64,000 nucleotides of DNA, taken from positions 1,495,001 through 1,559,000 of the forward strand of contig WPIO01000081.1 of the NCBI GenBank assembly GCA_009760855.2, in the 5' to 3' direction. The position numbers were made by a program, and so were the translations under genes. Source of the stretch: Cristatella mucedo (Eukaryota > Bryozoa > Phylactolaemata > Cristatellidae). Positions 53,935-63,504 of this stretch are shown in pieces (position 1 is the first letter of the stretch; the number at the start of each line of letters is the position of its first letter). Below the pieces are notes generated by a model. The model saw nothing but the letters and a program-made list of their open reading frames with translations, did not search any database and was not told the origin of the DNA.

Positions 53935-55430
53935 ACAGGCTTATTGCCTGCATCCTGAATGGCTGCCTTCCCTTTAGAGACGTCCCAGCGGCATGGAAGA
54001 CGGGGCTCACGATCGTGACGTAAAAGAAGGGTGAACCCAGCCTACCCGGCAACCTTCTACCGACCACGTTGTTGCCCACGCTCTTCAAACTGCTCTCGGC
54101 TGCATGGCCGCAAGGCTGAGCAAGCTTTCGCTCAGCTGTGGGTAGCTGTTGTCTCACCAGCAGAAGGGCTTCGTGCCGGGCTGGGGGTTGGAAGACTGCA
54201 ACAAATAGTCTCCTAGTGATGAGCAACTCTGACGAGGCAAGGGATTGACAGGGAGCCACTGAGGTCTGCTTCGCGTTCCTCGAACTGCAGAACGCCTACG
54301 GCAGCAATCCCCGTCTCTCTGCCTCATGTTCTCCGGCACGCCGGGTGGACAAGGACTTCTGCGCGTTCGTGGAGCGTCTCTACGCCTGCTCGCTCCTGGA
54401 GATGCGGGTACGTAACAAATCGTTTACAGCTTTCCGACGACGGGTGATGTTCGACGAGCCGACCCCCTTTCCCTTACGTTATTCGATCTGGCGATAAAGC
54501 CGGTCATCAGGCTCTCCGGAATGACCCTGGGGTTTCAGTTTTATGCTGGATGGCACTGCTCGGTCCGTCCAAGCCCCGACGGACGACCTCGCTTTATTCT
54601 CGTACACATCCTGCGTTCCCTCGAGTGGGCCACCGAGAGGGCCATCCTGACGCTTGGAAAGCAGTTCCGTCCGGAAAGTGCTGCATGGTCGCCCGCTGTA
54701 CGAAGGCTGTGCCGGCTGCCATCTCCTTGCGCTGCCGACAGATTTCCACGCTGTCGTAGAACGAGTCCGCGACCTACGACGGAGCCACGTGGGTTCTCTG
54801 GCGGCCTAGCGCCGAGATTGAACAGGCCTGTCTGTTCTTCCCTTGACAGGGACCTTCGCTAACTGCAGGCAAGTTTTCTTGCCCCCTGGCAAAAGCTAGA
54901 TGCCTTGCGAATTTTCTTCTGCCACAGTTTGATGACCTCTATCGGGCTCGGCTTGCGCCTCAGGCTGCCGTCTTTCCGGCCGAGAATACCCTCGCGGGCC
55001 TCTGCTGGTTCACGTGACTTCAGTCACACACATTTCTCGCTCTCGCCACGTCAGCCGGAGGCCTCGGCCTCGCAGGCTTTGCGACCAACTCGTCGATCCT
55101 CGGTTGTCGTCCTAGCCTGCCGCATGATATGCTCTCCTAACGTATTCGAGCACGTCGCCGTTTCGACCGGGCTGTCGACATCGCGGGCGGCTTGCCGTCG
55201 TCAGACGACTAGCGCTCATAGTATATGAGCGCAGAAGCCTTCGGCACTGGAAACTGGATCGGCCCAGTCTCGCTTTGGGCGGATGCATGAAGATGCCTAA
55301 AGAGTTTTTCCTTCTGCATCTCGCTGGTCGGCTCCGACGTCCAGGCGGTGTCAACCGACCCTGACGATGTGGAACACCGTACGTGCCTGGCGTCGCCATT
55401 TCCAAACTGTGGGAGATTGCCATGTTGGCT
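53935..55430 (+). pseudogene. R2-type LINE, RT to C-terminus, heavily mutated
   Basis: Forward frames in order: VPAAWKTGLTIV (pre-motif 'WK-G-T'), LLPTLFKLLSA-, QQKGFVPGWGLEDCN (the 'QKGF-PG-GL-EHN' block), CFAFLELQNAYGS (RT motif A), FVERLYACSLLEMRVRNKSF (before motif B), and then a decayed motif B-C region. A second Cys/Trp-rich region and the 'LADFLLPQFDDLYRARLAPQ'-like block follow. The 'QKGF-PG-GC ... LDL-NAYGS' pattern is typical of R2-type LINEs. Stops and shifts occur every 50-100 codons, and the YADD box is not visible. Confidence 0.6.
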
Positions 55431-55694
55431 GATGGTCGGCTCGGGGCAGGGTCAGCAGTTGCCTGATCTCACAGGTTCTTGACCCTCAGCCATCTTCAGA
55501 CTACGGTTCTCGACATGTAGTTGTGTTGTTGTGTGTACACCGTGTTTGCCTGAGAGATTTGAAAGTGCGGATGTAAATAGTTATCGCTCTTGTGGGGAGC
55601 CAGTACAGTACTGCAAAGCCGAAGGCTCGGCGGAGTAGTCTTGACCTGCCGCGGCGTAACCTAGCGCCGGTTGTGTTAGTGTGTCTCCATTTTT

Positions 55695-56018
55695 TGTTAC
55701 TGTGTCTCCGGCTGTAGCAGCGCTAGTGGAGTCTCACGGAGACACGAAGACACGAGCGGGCGAACGTGAGCGGTGAACGAGACTCAATCTTTATTCCCCC
55801 AGCGGGTACATAAATGAGCTAGGGACTGACTCACCACAGATTATGGAGTGCATCCGTGGTGAGCCACCGTGGTGGGTCACGTGCCCACATCAAAGGCCGC
55901 ACCGAGCCAACCGCCCAAACGGCAGCCCACATCAAAGGCCGCACCGATACAACCGTCCAACCACCCGCCGAGAGCGGGGCACACACCAGTGGCCGAGAAG
56001 CAACAGGCACACACAACA
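55695..56018 (-). repeat. Putative 324-bp LTR
   Basis: On the minus strand it starts TGTTGTGTGTGCC and ends GGAGACACAGTAACA. It has GGGGGAATAAAG as polyadenylation signal and a 42-bp internal tandem duplication (units at 55883 and 55925, 'gcccacatcaaaggccgcac'). Five bases beyond its 3' end is TGGAGACACAC, a possible primer-binding site. No flanking target duplication is seen, so this is part of a truncated element rather than a solo LTR. Confidence 0.5.
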
Positions 56019-57114
56019 TGCCGTTTAGTGCTCGCCAACTCAAAATAAGCTGGCCGCTACGAAATGAGCGTTTTGGACGCTGACCTGCTTACCGTTACTA
56101 AAGGGGATCGTGAGTCTGCGGAGTGAATTGGAAAGCGAGACACAAATTTGGGATTTTACTGAGCTTTATTTGCAAGCGCACAAAGTCGCTGCGCGTCTAG
56201 CTCAGTTTTATCTCCACACTCCTCACACGCTCTCAACAGCACCAACACTCTTGCGGAGGAAACACGTCTCCACACTGAGGCTGCTTACGTCTATAATTGG
56301 AAACGACACAAATAGACGGAACCCGAACCGGAGCCTAAACCCTAATCGGAGAACTAGGACTCCTTTTGCACCAGTGCAGAAGGAATACCCCACGCACACC
56401 AACGACGTCTAGCTCGCACTGGCAACTCCTTGTGCCGAGACCACGAGCTCGCACATACAAAACACACAAAAAGCACAAAATGCCAGCTCGGGCGCGATAC
56501 GACCGTATTCGGTGGAGTTTAATGAATCCTCCTAGCGCTGTCTCGACCTGTTCCGTCAATCGCCGGCGAACAGCCCGCCCTCTTCCCTCGCTTTCAGAGA
56601 AACGAGTCCGACGGCGTTGAAGCTAGGCCGAAGCGAGGTGCCGAACAAACGACAAAAGACCAAGAGCGAGCGTCGCTCGACTCTTAAATGCTTAGCTGAG
56701 ACGATGGGGCAAGAGCTTAGTGGTATTGGGCCCGACACCATGGCCCATTACGGTAAGGAATTAATACCGTCACTAGGCCACTGGAAGGGCACCTCTGTCC
56801 AGCTTGAACAGCGACTGGGTTCCGGACGATTCTTTTTGGACAGAGTGATTGCGGAGGTTGACAGGCCAGCCAACATCAATCAGCAGCTCCCGCGGGTTTC
56901 GGACCAATTATATAGGCCGAATGGTCACCGCTGGTCTCAGAGCTTCCTGGCTTTCTCTTAAGCTCTTGCTCTCTAACCGCACTGGCGCTCCTCTCTGGCT
57001 CACTGCTCCAGGACAAAGGAGTTCTTGCCCGTCGCCGAACAGCTCTCGTTCGCGCCAAAATTCAGATTAGGCCCCTAAGGCGCTACTGTACAGCTTGCCT
57101 CCAAGATTAATCTC
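56019..57114. other. Unassigned; LTR-like features
   Basis: A minus-strand AAATAAAGCTCAG (about 56160-56175) and flanking CT-rich sequence suggest another LTR, but no paired ends were found. ORFs such as 56617-56961 (+) lack a known domain. The block lies directly against a truncated LINE-A. Confidence 0.3.
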
Positions 57115-58425
57115 AGCACATTAACTAAAGGCGTGGTCTCCAAAGGATTCGAGGTTTGTACGAGGTATAGGTAAACTTTCAGTTTCCCAAAAGTAGGTGG
57201 TACGATGCTTGGCTCTGTTGGGGGTAAGATCTAATAGGTAGGCTGAAGCTCAAGAAGGAACCTAAGGAACCGGGAAAGTGACCTAAAGGAACCTAAAAGT
57301 TACTCACTAAACCTTGAAGTCTATGATTTGCTTGACAGGCAGCCAGTGCATAACGGCAACAAGTGGTGAGATTTGGCACTTGCGAAGTTCGAAACTGGCA
57401 AGCCTTGCTGCACAGTTTTGCAGCAGCTGCCAACTGCTGAATGCACAGGCCTGTAGATCAGCAAGCATTGAGTTACATTAGTCGAGCCAGGATATCACAA
57501 AAGAATTGACCAAGTTTGTTGTAAATTCCTTATCTAAACAAGCCAGAATTTCAACAATGTAATTGAGCTGATAGTACGCAGACTTGACTCTGGAGCTTAT
57601 GTGGTCTTTTAACAAAAGGTCATTTTGGAATAGGAAACCCAGATTTCTTGCAGATTTAACCGGAGATATACTTGCAGAGCCTATTTTAAGCGTTAAGCTT
57701 TCCAAATTCCTAATCACACTTGGTTTTCCCATAACTGGTAAGTTTAATTTATCATCGTTTCAATTTAAGGCAGTTTTCTGCAATCCAAATGCAAAGGTCT
57801 TCAATAATGCAACATGGGAGTCGAGAGATGCGACATGCTGGAGGGCTGGAAGGCATTAAAGCAAAGGTCCGACTGAACACAATCAGTATAGAAGTGAAAG
57901 CCCAGATTGTGTCTGACGATCATATCGACAAGAGGGAGAGCTTAGACCGTAAAAAGAACCAGACTAAGCTAAGAGCTTTGAGGTACCCCTATTATTTTAG
58001 AGGTTCATTGGATTATTTGAATCCATGTACATTAATAATCTGTAGTCTTCCACAGAGATAATATCTAAGCTATTGCAGCGCAGTGCCAATGATACACTGA
58101 CGAGATGAGAGGCGCTCAAGAAGGACTTGATGATCAATAGCATTAAAAGCTGCCGAAAGATCGAGCAAAAAAAGAAGAGATATTCTATCCATGTCTGCAT
58201 TTCTAAGTAGATCGTTGTACAGCCGAAGCAATGTTGACTCTGTGAAGTGATTATCTCTAAGACCAGACTGAAACTTACCAGCACGGTTTGAAGTCTCAAT
58301 ATATGAGTTTAGCTGGTTTACCACGACTCGTTCCAGTGTCTTTGATAGAAATGGTATAAGGAAGTACGGGCGGTAGTTGCTCAAGTTCTCTTGGTCTAGT
58401 GTCGCTTTCTTGATTTCGATTCTGT
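57115..58425 (-). mobile_element. LINE-A RT portion, minus strand, 3' truncated
   Basis: Minus-strand frames: KKATLDQENLSNYRPYFLIP, FLSKTLERVVVNQLNSYIET, NHFTESTLLRLYNDLLRNAD and LLFLLDLSAAFNAIDH (motif A). The motif B-C region is shortened. The C-terminal part GKPSVIRNLESLTLKIGSAS and NDLLLKDHISSRVKSAYYQL follows, to the FGDRA region at 57115. The 3' UTR is missing. With the endonuclease piece at 59700-60520 it probably formed one element, now split by a gypsy fragment. Confidence 0.8.
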
Positions 58426-58429
58426 ATGC

Positions 58430-59340
58430 AAGAATGCACCTCCTCGAAAGCTACTGTCGCATTGACGCTGACCACTGTCTCGTGGGGCTCCTCTCAGCTC
58501 TTCACAACCGAGACGCTCTCGGCGCTGCTCTTCGAAGCCGCTGAGATGCTCACCGCCGCTACGACGCTCTCGCTACTGAGCTTCTTCGCCGCCGAGACGT
58601 CGCTCGCTTGGGCCGCCTGCCCCTTGACGCAAGCTACTAACGCCTCGATGCTGACCGCTTTCTCGTGGTGCTCCTCTGTACTCTGCGCCAATAGGCTTGT
58701 TCGAGTGCTCTCAACCAGCAAGAAGCTCTCGCCGCTGCGATCCGTGGCCGAGAAGTCGCTCTCTCGGGCGCTCTTAACATCCAAATGTTTTCCGCCGCTA
58801 CGACGCTCTCGATGCTGCGCTTTGCCGCCGAGACGTCGCTCGCTTGGGCAGCCAGCGTTTTGCCTAAGGCTGCTATCTCCTCGCTGCTGGAAGCCGTCAC
58901 ATGCTGCACCTCGTTGGTCTCCGGCTGCTGCTGCACTTGTGTTGTTCTGGCGATCTTCTGCTGTTGTGACCACTATGTCGGAACCGATCCTATATTTGTC
59001 CCGGTCTAGATTCCGTCGAGCTGCTTCTGCTCCAGCCAAAACGTCTCGGCCTTAAGCTCGGCCTCCGCATCCAACAAAAACGAGAAGGTCAAGATTAGCT
59101 TATTTCGCAGCTTGTGATAACTTTGCTTTACGTCGGCAGGCCGATCATCCCAACCGTGTATCGCGTTATCGCCCAGACACACTGGGACAACATGTTTTAA
59201 CGGCATCGCAATCTTTAGCCTTGTACGGCCTTCTCAAGCGTTAGAAGCCAAGGCATAAAGTGCGGTCCGCCATTTAACATTTCGTACCTCAGTATAGGCA
59301 TCCCATCGAGACCATAGAAGGTCTGGTACTTTTTTGGCTC
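58430..59340 (-). pseudogene. Ty3/gypsy gag-like fragment
   Basis: Just downstream of a minus-strand LTR. Frames read LWSRWDAYTEVRNVKWRTAL, AMPLKHVVPVCLGDNAIHGW, DDRPADVKQSYHKLRNKLIL and FLLDAEAELKAETFWLEQKQ, then an Ala/Ser/Glu-rich, coiled-coil-like stretch with an internal duplication (AAQASDVSAAK- near 58600 and 58840). 'R-LK-A-PL...G-A-W' fits a gypsy capsid domain. Frameshifts and stops break it, and it ends where LINE-A sequence begins (58425). Confidence 0.55.
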
Positions 59341-59368
59341 TAGTAAACCATTCTATGCTGCCAGTTAT

Positions 59369-59621
59369 TGTATAACGTTGTCACCGGCGGCGGCTGTTCT
59401 AGTGTGGGTCTCACTGAGACACAGCAGGCGCACGTTCGCGTGGTATTAGAATCTCTAATTTATGACTCAATGGGCACATATACGAGAGCCCAATCAATCG
59501 CAGCTGACGACACGAAATATAATCTGCATTAGTGGCCAGACGCTGGGCAGCTTCAACGGCCTAACTATTGGCCACAGGTGAGGCTCGTATGTTAGTGTCA
59601 GGCGCTTCGTTAACTACAACA
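59369..59621 (-). repeat. 253-bp LTR (5' LTR of the gag fragment)
   Basis: Minus strand: starts TGTTGTAGTTAACGAAGCG, ends GTGACAACGTTATACA (TG...CA). It is followed after five bases by TGGCAGCATAGAATGG, a good primer-binding-site-like sequence, and then by the gag frame. The order LTR, PBS, gag supports the call. No matching 3' LTR lies in the window. Confidence 0.62.
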
Positions 59622-59699
59622 GCAGAAGCCGAAGGCGCACACAACGCAAGTCAGACGGGGGATTGAGCAGCAGAGTCGAAGCAGATATTCTGGCACAGA

Positions 59700-60520
59700 C
59701 AGCATCGATGTCGAGGGCCTTGAGGTTTCGCGATTCACATGTGATTTTAAATGAGGAGAATCACACACATTGTAGACTGATCGAGATCTATATGTGGTCA
59801 TATGAGCATAATTTTTTGTAATTGAAGATGTAAGTGTGCAGTTTTAGGAGAAAATTTGGTCGAGTGTGTGATCAGTGATTCGAGTGAGGCCATGTAGATG
59901 ATCCACAGCAGACAGTGAGTCAGTCAGTGCCTGAAGTTCGGGGTTTAAGGCGTAACCTAGTTTATCAAAATTAATGTTAAAATCGCGCCTAGAGAGGAAA
60001 AATCGATTTCTTGCAAACAGAATCAAAATGGGATCAGAGAAAATATGAGCTGAAGCAGGACTTGGTACCTGAGGTCGATAGATTATTGCTACCATTGTTT
60101 GCTTGTTGTCGGGTGAACTCACAACAGTAGATTCAAAAGATTGCTGTAAGGGGACTGCAAACGGCTTGAAATTGATTATTGCGGGTACAATAACGGCAAC
60201 TCCGCTTTCAGTTTTGATTGATCCAGTTTAATTTGATTGATTGAGGGGTGTGAAAGAAGGAGAAGCCCGTTGGGCTTGAGTCGTTAATGGTCGGACTGTT
60301 AACCGGTTTTAGCCAAGATTCTATCAAGGCGGTTGAGATATTTTTTATTAGCAATATCACTTAATAGCAAGGATTTGTTGGACATTGAGCGAGGATTCCA
60401 CAGACTAGCCTTAAGTTGGGTGGCCGGATTAATAGCAGGACTGATGACCAAAAATTTAGAAAGATTCACAGCTAGGCTCAACGGAGAACTCGCTGAACGG
60501 TTCGAGACAATGCTAGGAAT
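59700..60520 (-). mobile_element. L2-clade endonuclease (APE) domain, minus strand
   Basis: Reverse frames: PPNLRLVCGIL / ASLWNPRSMSNKSLLLSDI (the 'N-RS-NK' start of L2-type APE domains), SWLKPVNSPTINDSSPTGFS, a GGVAVIVPA-like block, then VVSSPDNKQTMVAIIYRPQV, RNRFFLSRRDFNINFDKLGY (in place of 'GDFNI-LD') and GLTRITDHTLDQIFS ('GHTLDLI'). At least three frameshifts are needed, so it is inactive. It lies 5' of the LINE-A RT piece at 57115-58425, separated by an LTR/gag fragment. Confidence 0.72.
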
Positions 60521-60644
60521 ACTAAACGTGCGGGTTCTCAGCTCGCGGACCCCGCGGCTGCTCTCGGGCGCTTTTCATTTGTTAACACATTATTTACGGA
60601 CCTTAGCGAAAACTTTAACATCTGAGAATGCGTTTGAGAGACGA

Positions 60645-62185
60645 TAATAACAATAATAATGCACTTGCTAAAGCGCGCTTAGAGAACTTAATCTCTTTCT
60701 AGGCGCTTTGCATTTGCTGCAAAGTGAAATGCAATTGAATGGTAAGTAAAATCATGCTTGAAAAACAAACAAAATGATTAATATGGTTAGGGGTGACATG
60801 CACAGGGTCAGCATGCCAATGTGGCTAGTGGCAGCATGCAGAGTGTCAGCACGCATAAGCACATCAAGGATGAATCGCAGGGACCCACTTAATGCTGTCC
60901 TAAATAGGCGTGTTGTTAAGTTTCTTTTAAATGTGTTCAGGTCAGGGGATGTTCTGGCGGTGTCGGGAGGGAGTTCCAGGCTTTGGGAGCATACGAACTA
61001 AATGCACGGTCTCCAAAGGACTTAAGGTTTGTATGAGGTATTTCTAGACTGTTGGATTCCGAAAAGCGGGTGGTACGATGCTTGGCCTGATGGAGTAGTA
61101 AATCTGAGAGATAGGCTGGAGCCATAGAATGAAGGGACCTAAAAGTGAGTGACAAAACCTTGAAGTCAATCCGTTGCTTGACTGGTAGCCAGTGCAGGTC
61201 GGCGAGAAGTGGAGTAATGTGGCAACTGCGACGCTCACGACAAACAAGCCTAGCTGCCGAGTTTTGCACCAGCTGCAATCGCCTGATCGAACATGCCGGT
61301 AGGCCAGTAAGCAGTGAGTTGCAGAAGTCGAGACGGGATGTCGCGAATGCATGGACCAACTTGGACGTGATATCCTTATCTAAACAAGCCCAAATTTTAG
61401 CAATGTTATGTAGCTGAAAGTAGGCGGATTTGACAGTGGAGCTGATATGGTCGTCTAACGAGAGGTTGCTTTGAAATATGACACCTAGATTTCGAGCTGA
61501 TTCCACAGGAGATATGCTGGCAGAGCCAATTTTGAGAGTCAGCCTTTCCAATCTCTGAATCCCACTGGGTTTGCCCATAACTAGTAAGTTAGTTTTATCA
61601 TCGTTTAATTTTAGAAAATTTGCTGCCATCCACGTGCGGATGTTATCAATGCATGCAGCAAGTGAGTTGAAAGAATTTGAGGTGCTCGAAGGCTGGGAGG
61701 GATCAAAGCAAAGGTACAACTGAGTGTCATCCGCATAGAAGTGAAAGCCTAGATTGTGCTTGGCAATCACATCAGCAAAAAGGAGAGTATAAACCGTGAA
61801 AAGAACCGGACCTAGCACTGAGCCCTGAGGTACTCCATATCTCAGAAGTACTTCAGATGATCTTTGTCCATTCACGTCAATACTCTGGAGTCTGCCACTG
61901 AGATAGGACCTGAACCACTGCAGAGCAGTGCCAGTGATGCCCAGGCGAGATAAGAGGCGCTCTGGAAGACATTTGTGATCGATGGTATCAAAAGCTGCCG
62001 AAAGATCGAGAAAAACAAGCAGAGACACTCTACCCATGTCTGCATTCCTAAGTAGGTCGTTGTATACCCTAAGCAATGCTGACTCGGTGGAGTGATTAGC
62101 TCTAAAGCCAGACTGGAACTTACTAGCAAGGCGTGAGGTTTCGATATATGAGTTCAGCTGGTCTGCCACGACCCGTTGAAACGAT
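60645..62185 (-). mobile_element. Best-preserved LINE-A copy, RT to 3' end, minus strand
   Basis: The 3' end at 60645 has an (AAT)n tail and the stem-loop ('aaagcgcgcttagagaactt', 'ctctttctaggcgctttgca'). Then come the UTR with duplicated GCATGC blocks, the ORF2 C-terminus and the complete RT palm up to the NQLNSYIETS block at 62180, where the element is 5' truncated. Its RT frame is open (separate entry). Confidence 0.92.
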
Positions 62186-62256
62186 AGTAGGTACGTGCGA
62201 TCATAACTATCAAGCGGGTTATTAGCTGCCGGCGTATCTAATGATACCGCCGGCAA
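60937..62256 (-). CDS. LINE-A reverse transcriptase, 439-codon open fragment
   Basis: The single uninterrupted frame carries the RT palm motifs: RANHSTESALLRVYNDLL, LVFLDLSAAFDTIDH (motif A, catalytic Asp), GVPQGSVLGPVLFTVY (motif B) and LGFHFYADDTQLYL (motif C, YADD). These are followed by the thumb and the L2-type C-terminal blocks ([60 protein letters not shown]). The first 25 or so codons are not LINE-derived. Near the C-terminus a small deletion (about 60955) shifts the frame, so it ends SLPTPPEHPLT instead of the usual FRTAFSGSL. The endonuclease half and ORF1 are absent, so it cannot transpose alone. All catalytic Asp residues are present, indicating a recent copy. Confidence 0.85.
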   Translation of the reverse strand: MPAVSLDTPAANNPLDSYDRTYLLSFQRVVADQLNSYIETSRLASKFQSGFRANHSTESALLRVYNDLLRNADMGRVSLLVFLDLSAAFDTIDHKCLPERLLSRLGITGTALQWFRSYLSGRLQSIDVNGQRSSEVLLRYGVPQGSVLGPVLFTVYTLLFADVIAKHNLGFHFYADDTQLYLCFDPSQPSSTSNSFNSLAACIDNIRTWMAANFLKLNDDKTNLLVMGKPSGIQRLERLTLKIGSASISPVESARNLGVIFQSNLSLDDHISSTVKSAYFQLHNIAKIWACLDKDITSKLVHAFATSRLDFCNSLLTGLPACSIRRLQLVQNSAARLVCRERRSCHITPLLADLHWLPVKQRIDFKVLSLTFRSLHSMAPAYLSDLLLHQAKHRTTRFSESNSLEIPHTNLKSFGDRAFSSYAPKAWNSLPTPPEHPLT

Positions 62257-62720
62257 TGCGGACCTAGCCTTAAGCGGTGAGCGTTTATATGTCCATAGGC
62301 ACGTAATTCCTTACGCACCACGGACAACAAACATGCAAATATTCTTTAGCCAGGTCTTAGCTGTATCGGTTTCTGTATACGATGTTCGCAAAAACTTTAG
62401 TTTTTCGAAGAAAATTCTGCAAGGAACAAGGAACGGTAGTAGCGCTTGGTGTCGGGAGGCGAAAATTTTCAATGCCGAGCGGTTCCCGGGGAGTCCTGAC
62501 TTTTTGCGGACCTTAAAAAGTCTACTTTTTGTGCTATTTTCTCTTTTTATATCAACCATAAGCCTACGGACGGCTCGGTAAATAAGAACCGGTCATTTAG
62601 TCAGAGGTATATACTCATATAGGAAGTCGGCAGTGACAAGCTATCACACTTTAAATATTAGCTAATTTTTGACTATCACGTAACTGGTTCCTAGCCGTTA
62701 GGATTCAATAGTTCTGCGTG
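62186..62720. other. Unassigned; small bulged hairpin at 62229-62256
   Basis: TGCCGGCG-TATC pairs with GATACCGCCGGCA around TAAT with one unpaired base. Otherwise this is ordinary sequence upstream (on the minus strand) of the LINE-A truncation point. Confidence 0.4.
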
Positions 62721-62721
62721 A

Positions 62722-62795
62722 TAATTAAAGCGCCTAGTAAGAGATTGAGTTCCCTGAAGGCACTTTATCAAGTGCATTATTATTATTATTATTCC
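62722..62795 (+). mobile_element. LINE-A 3'-terminal stub, plus strand
   Basis: Only the stem-loop (aaagcgcctagtaagagatt, gttccctgaaggcactttatc) and (ATT)n to 62795. A 75-bp copy shows extreme 5' truncation. Confidence 0.85.
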
Positions 62796-63302
62796 GCTTG
62801 GAGATGTCCCGAGAAAATATCAGCGGGCTCGTGGCCCGTGGCACTAAGCAGAATCGCTATCATCGTACAGAAATGCCCTTCCTCTCTTTTGCTACTCTCA
62901 CAAATAATTCTAGGTGGTTCTTACATTTTAGCAATGCTATTGCAGTATTCACAAGCATTGAGAGAAGGCGAGTCGGTTTCAGCCATTCATGGGTCGCATG
63001 ATCATAAAAAACTTCTAAGCACTCCATAAATCCCTTTTAAAGTCACAGAAAACCGCAAAAAGAGCTGGTTTATTGCGCAGCCAGTCCCCTTACGTCGGCA
63101 ATGCAACAATAATTCAGGAACCGCTAACAACCTCTAACGCTGTCCACATCTGATTGCAAAAAAAACACCTCGCAAGCCACCGACGCCATGCTCGACTGCT
63201 TTGCAAACCGTAATTAACTTTCCAGCCCATAAGATATGAAAAAATCTTCCACAAAATTTCCCAACGAGCCCAAAGCACACATACCGCTAGACTCCTCTAA
63301 TG
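62796..63302. other. No feature recognised
   Basis: Sequence of ordinary composition with short ORFs. It forms the left flank of the hAT element. Confidence 0.3.
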
Positions 63303-63504
63303 TAGCGATCCTCAGCCTGTGGGTCGCGACCCATTTGGACCGCGACCCTGTGGGTCGCGACCCCAAGTTTCGCAAGGGTCGCCGTGGACCATCGGAAAGC
63401 ACGCATTTCCACAGTTTCCACGCACAAATTTTATGGTTGGGGTCACCACAACACGAGGAGCTGTATTAAAGGGTCACGGCATTAGAAAACATTAAGAACG
63501 ACTG
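63303..63504. mobile_element. hAT-type MITE resembling URR1/Charlie
   Basis: The left end TAGCGATCCTCAGCCTGTGG and the right end read in reverse (CAGTCGTTCTTAATGTTTTC) are both variants of the hAT terminus CAG-GGTTCTCAA. Inside the left end is GGGTCGCGACCC, twice (63321 and 63352), followed by 'ggaccatcggaaagcac'. The right half reads 'aattttatggttggggtcac', 'cacaacacgaggagctgta' and 'ttaaagggtcacggcatta', a pattern known from the mammalian URR1 (hAT-Charlie) family. The flanking 8-mers CTCTAATG and TTCCAGTG agree at 5 of 8 positions with only transitions, consistent with an old 8-bp target duplication. No transposase is encoded. Confidence 0.8.
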
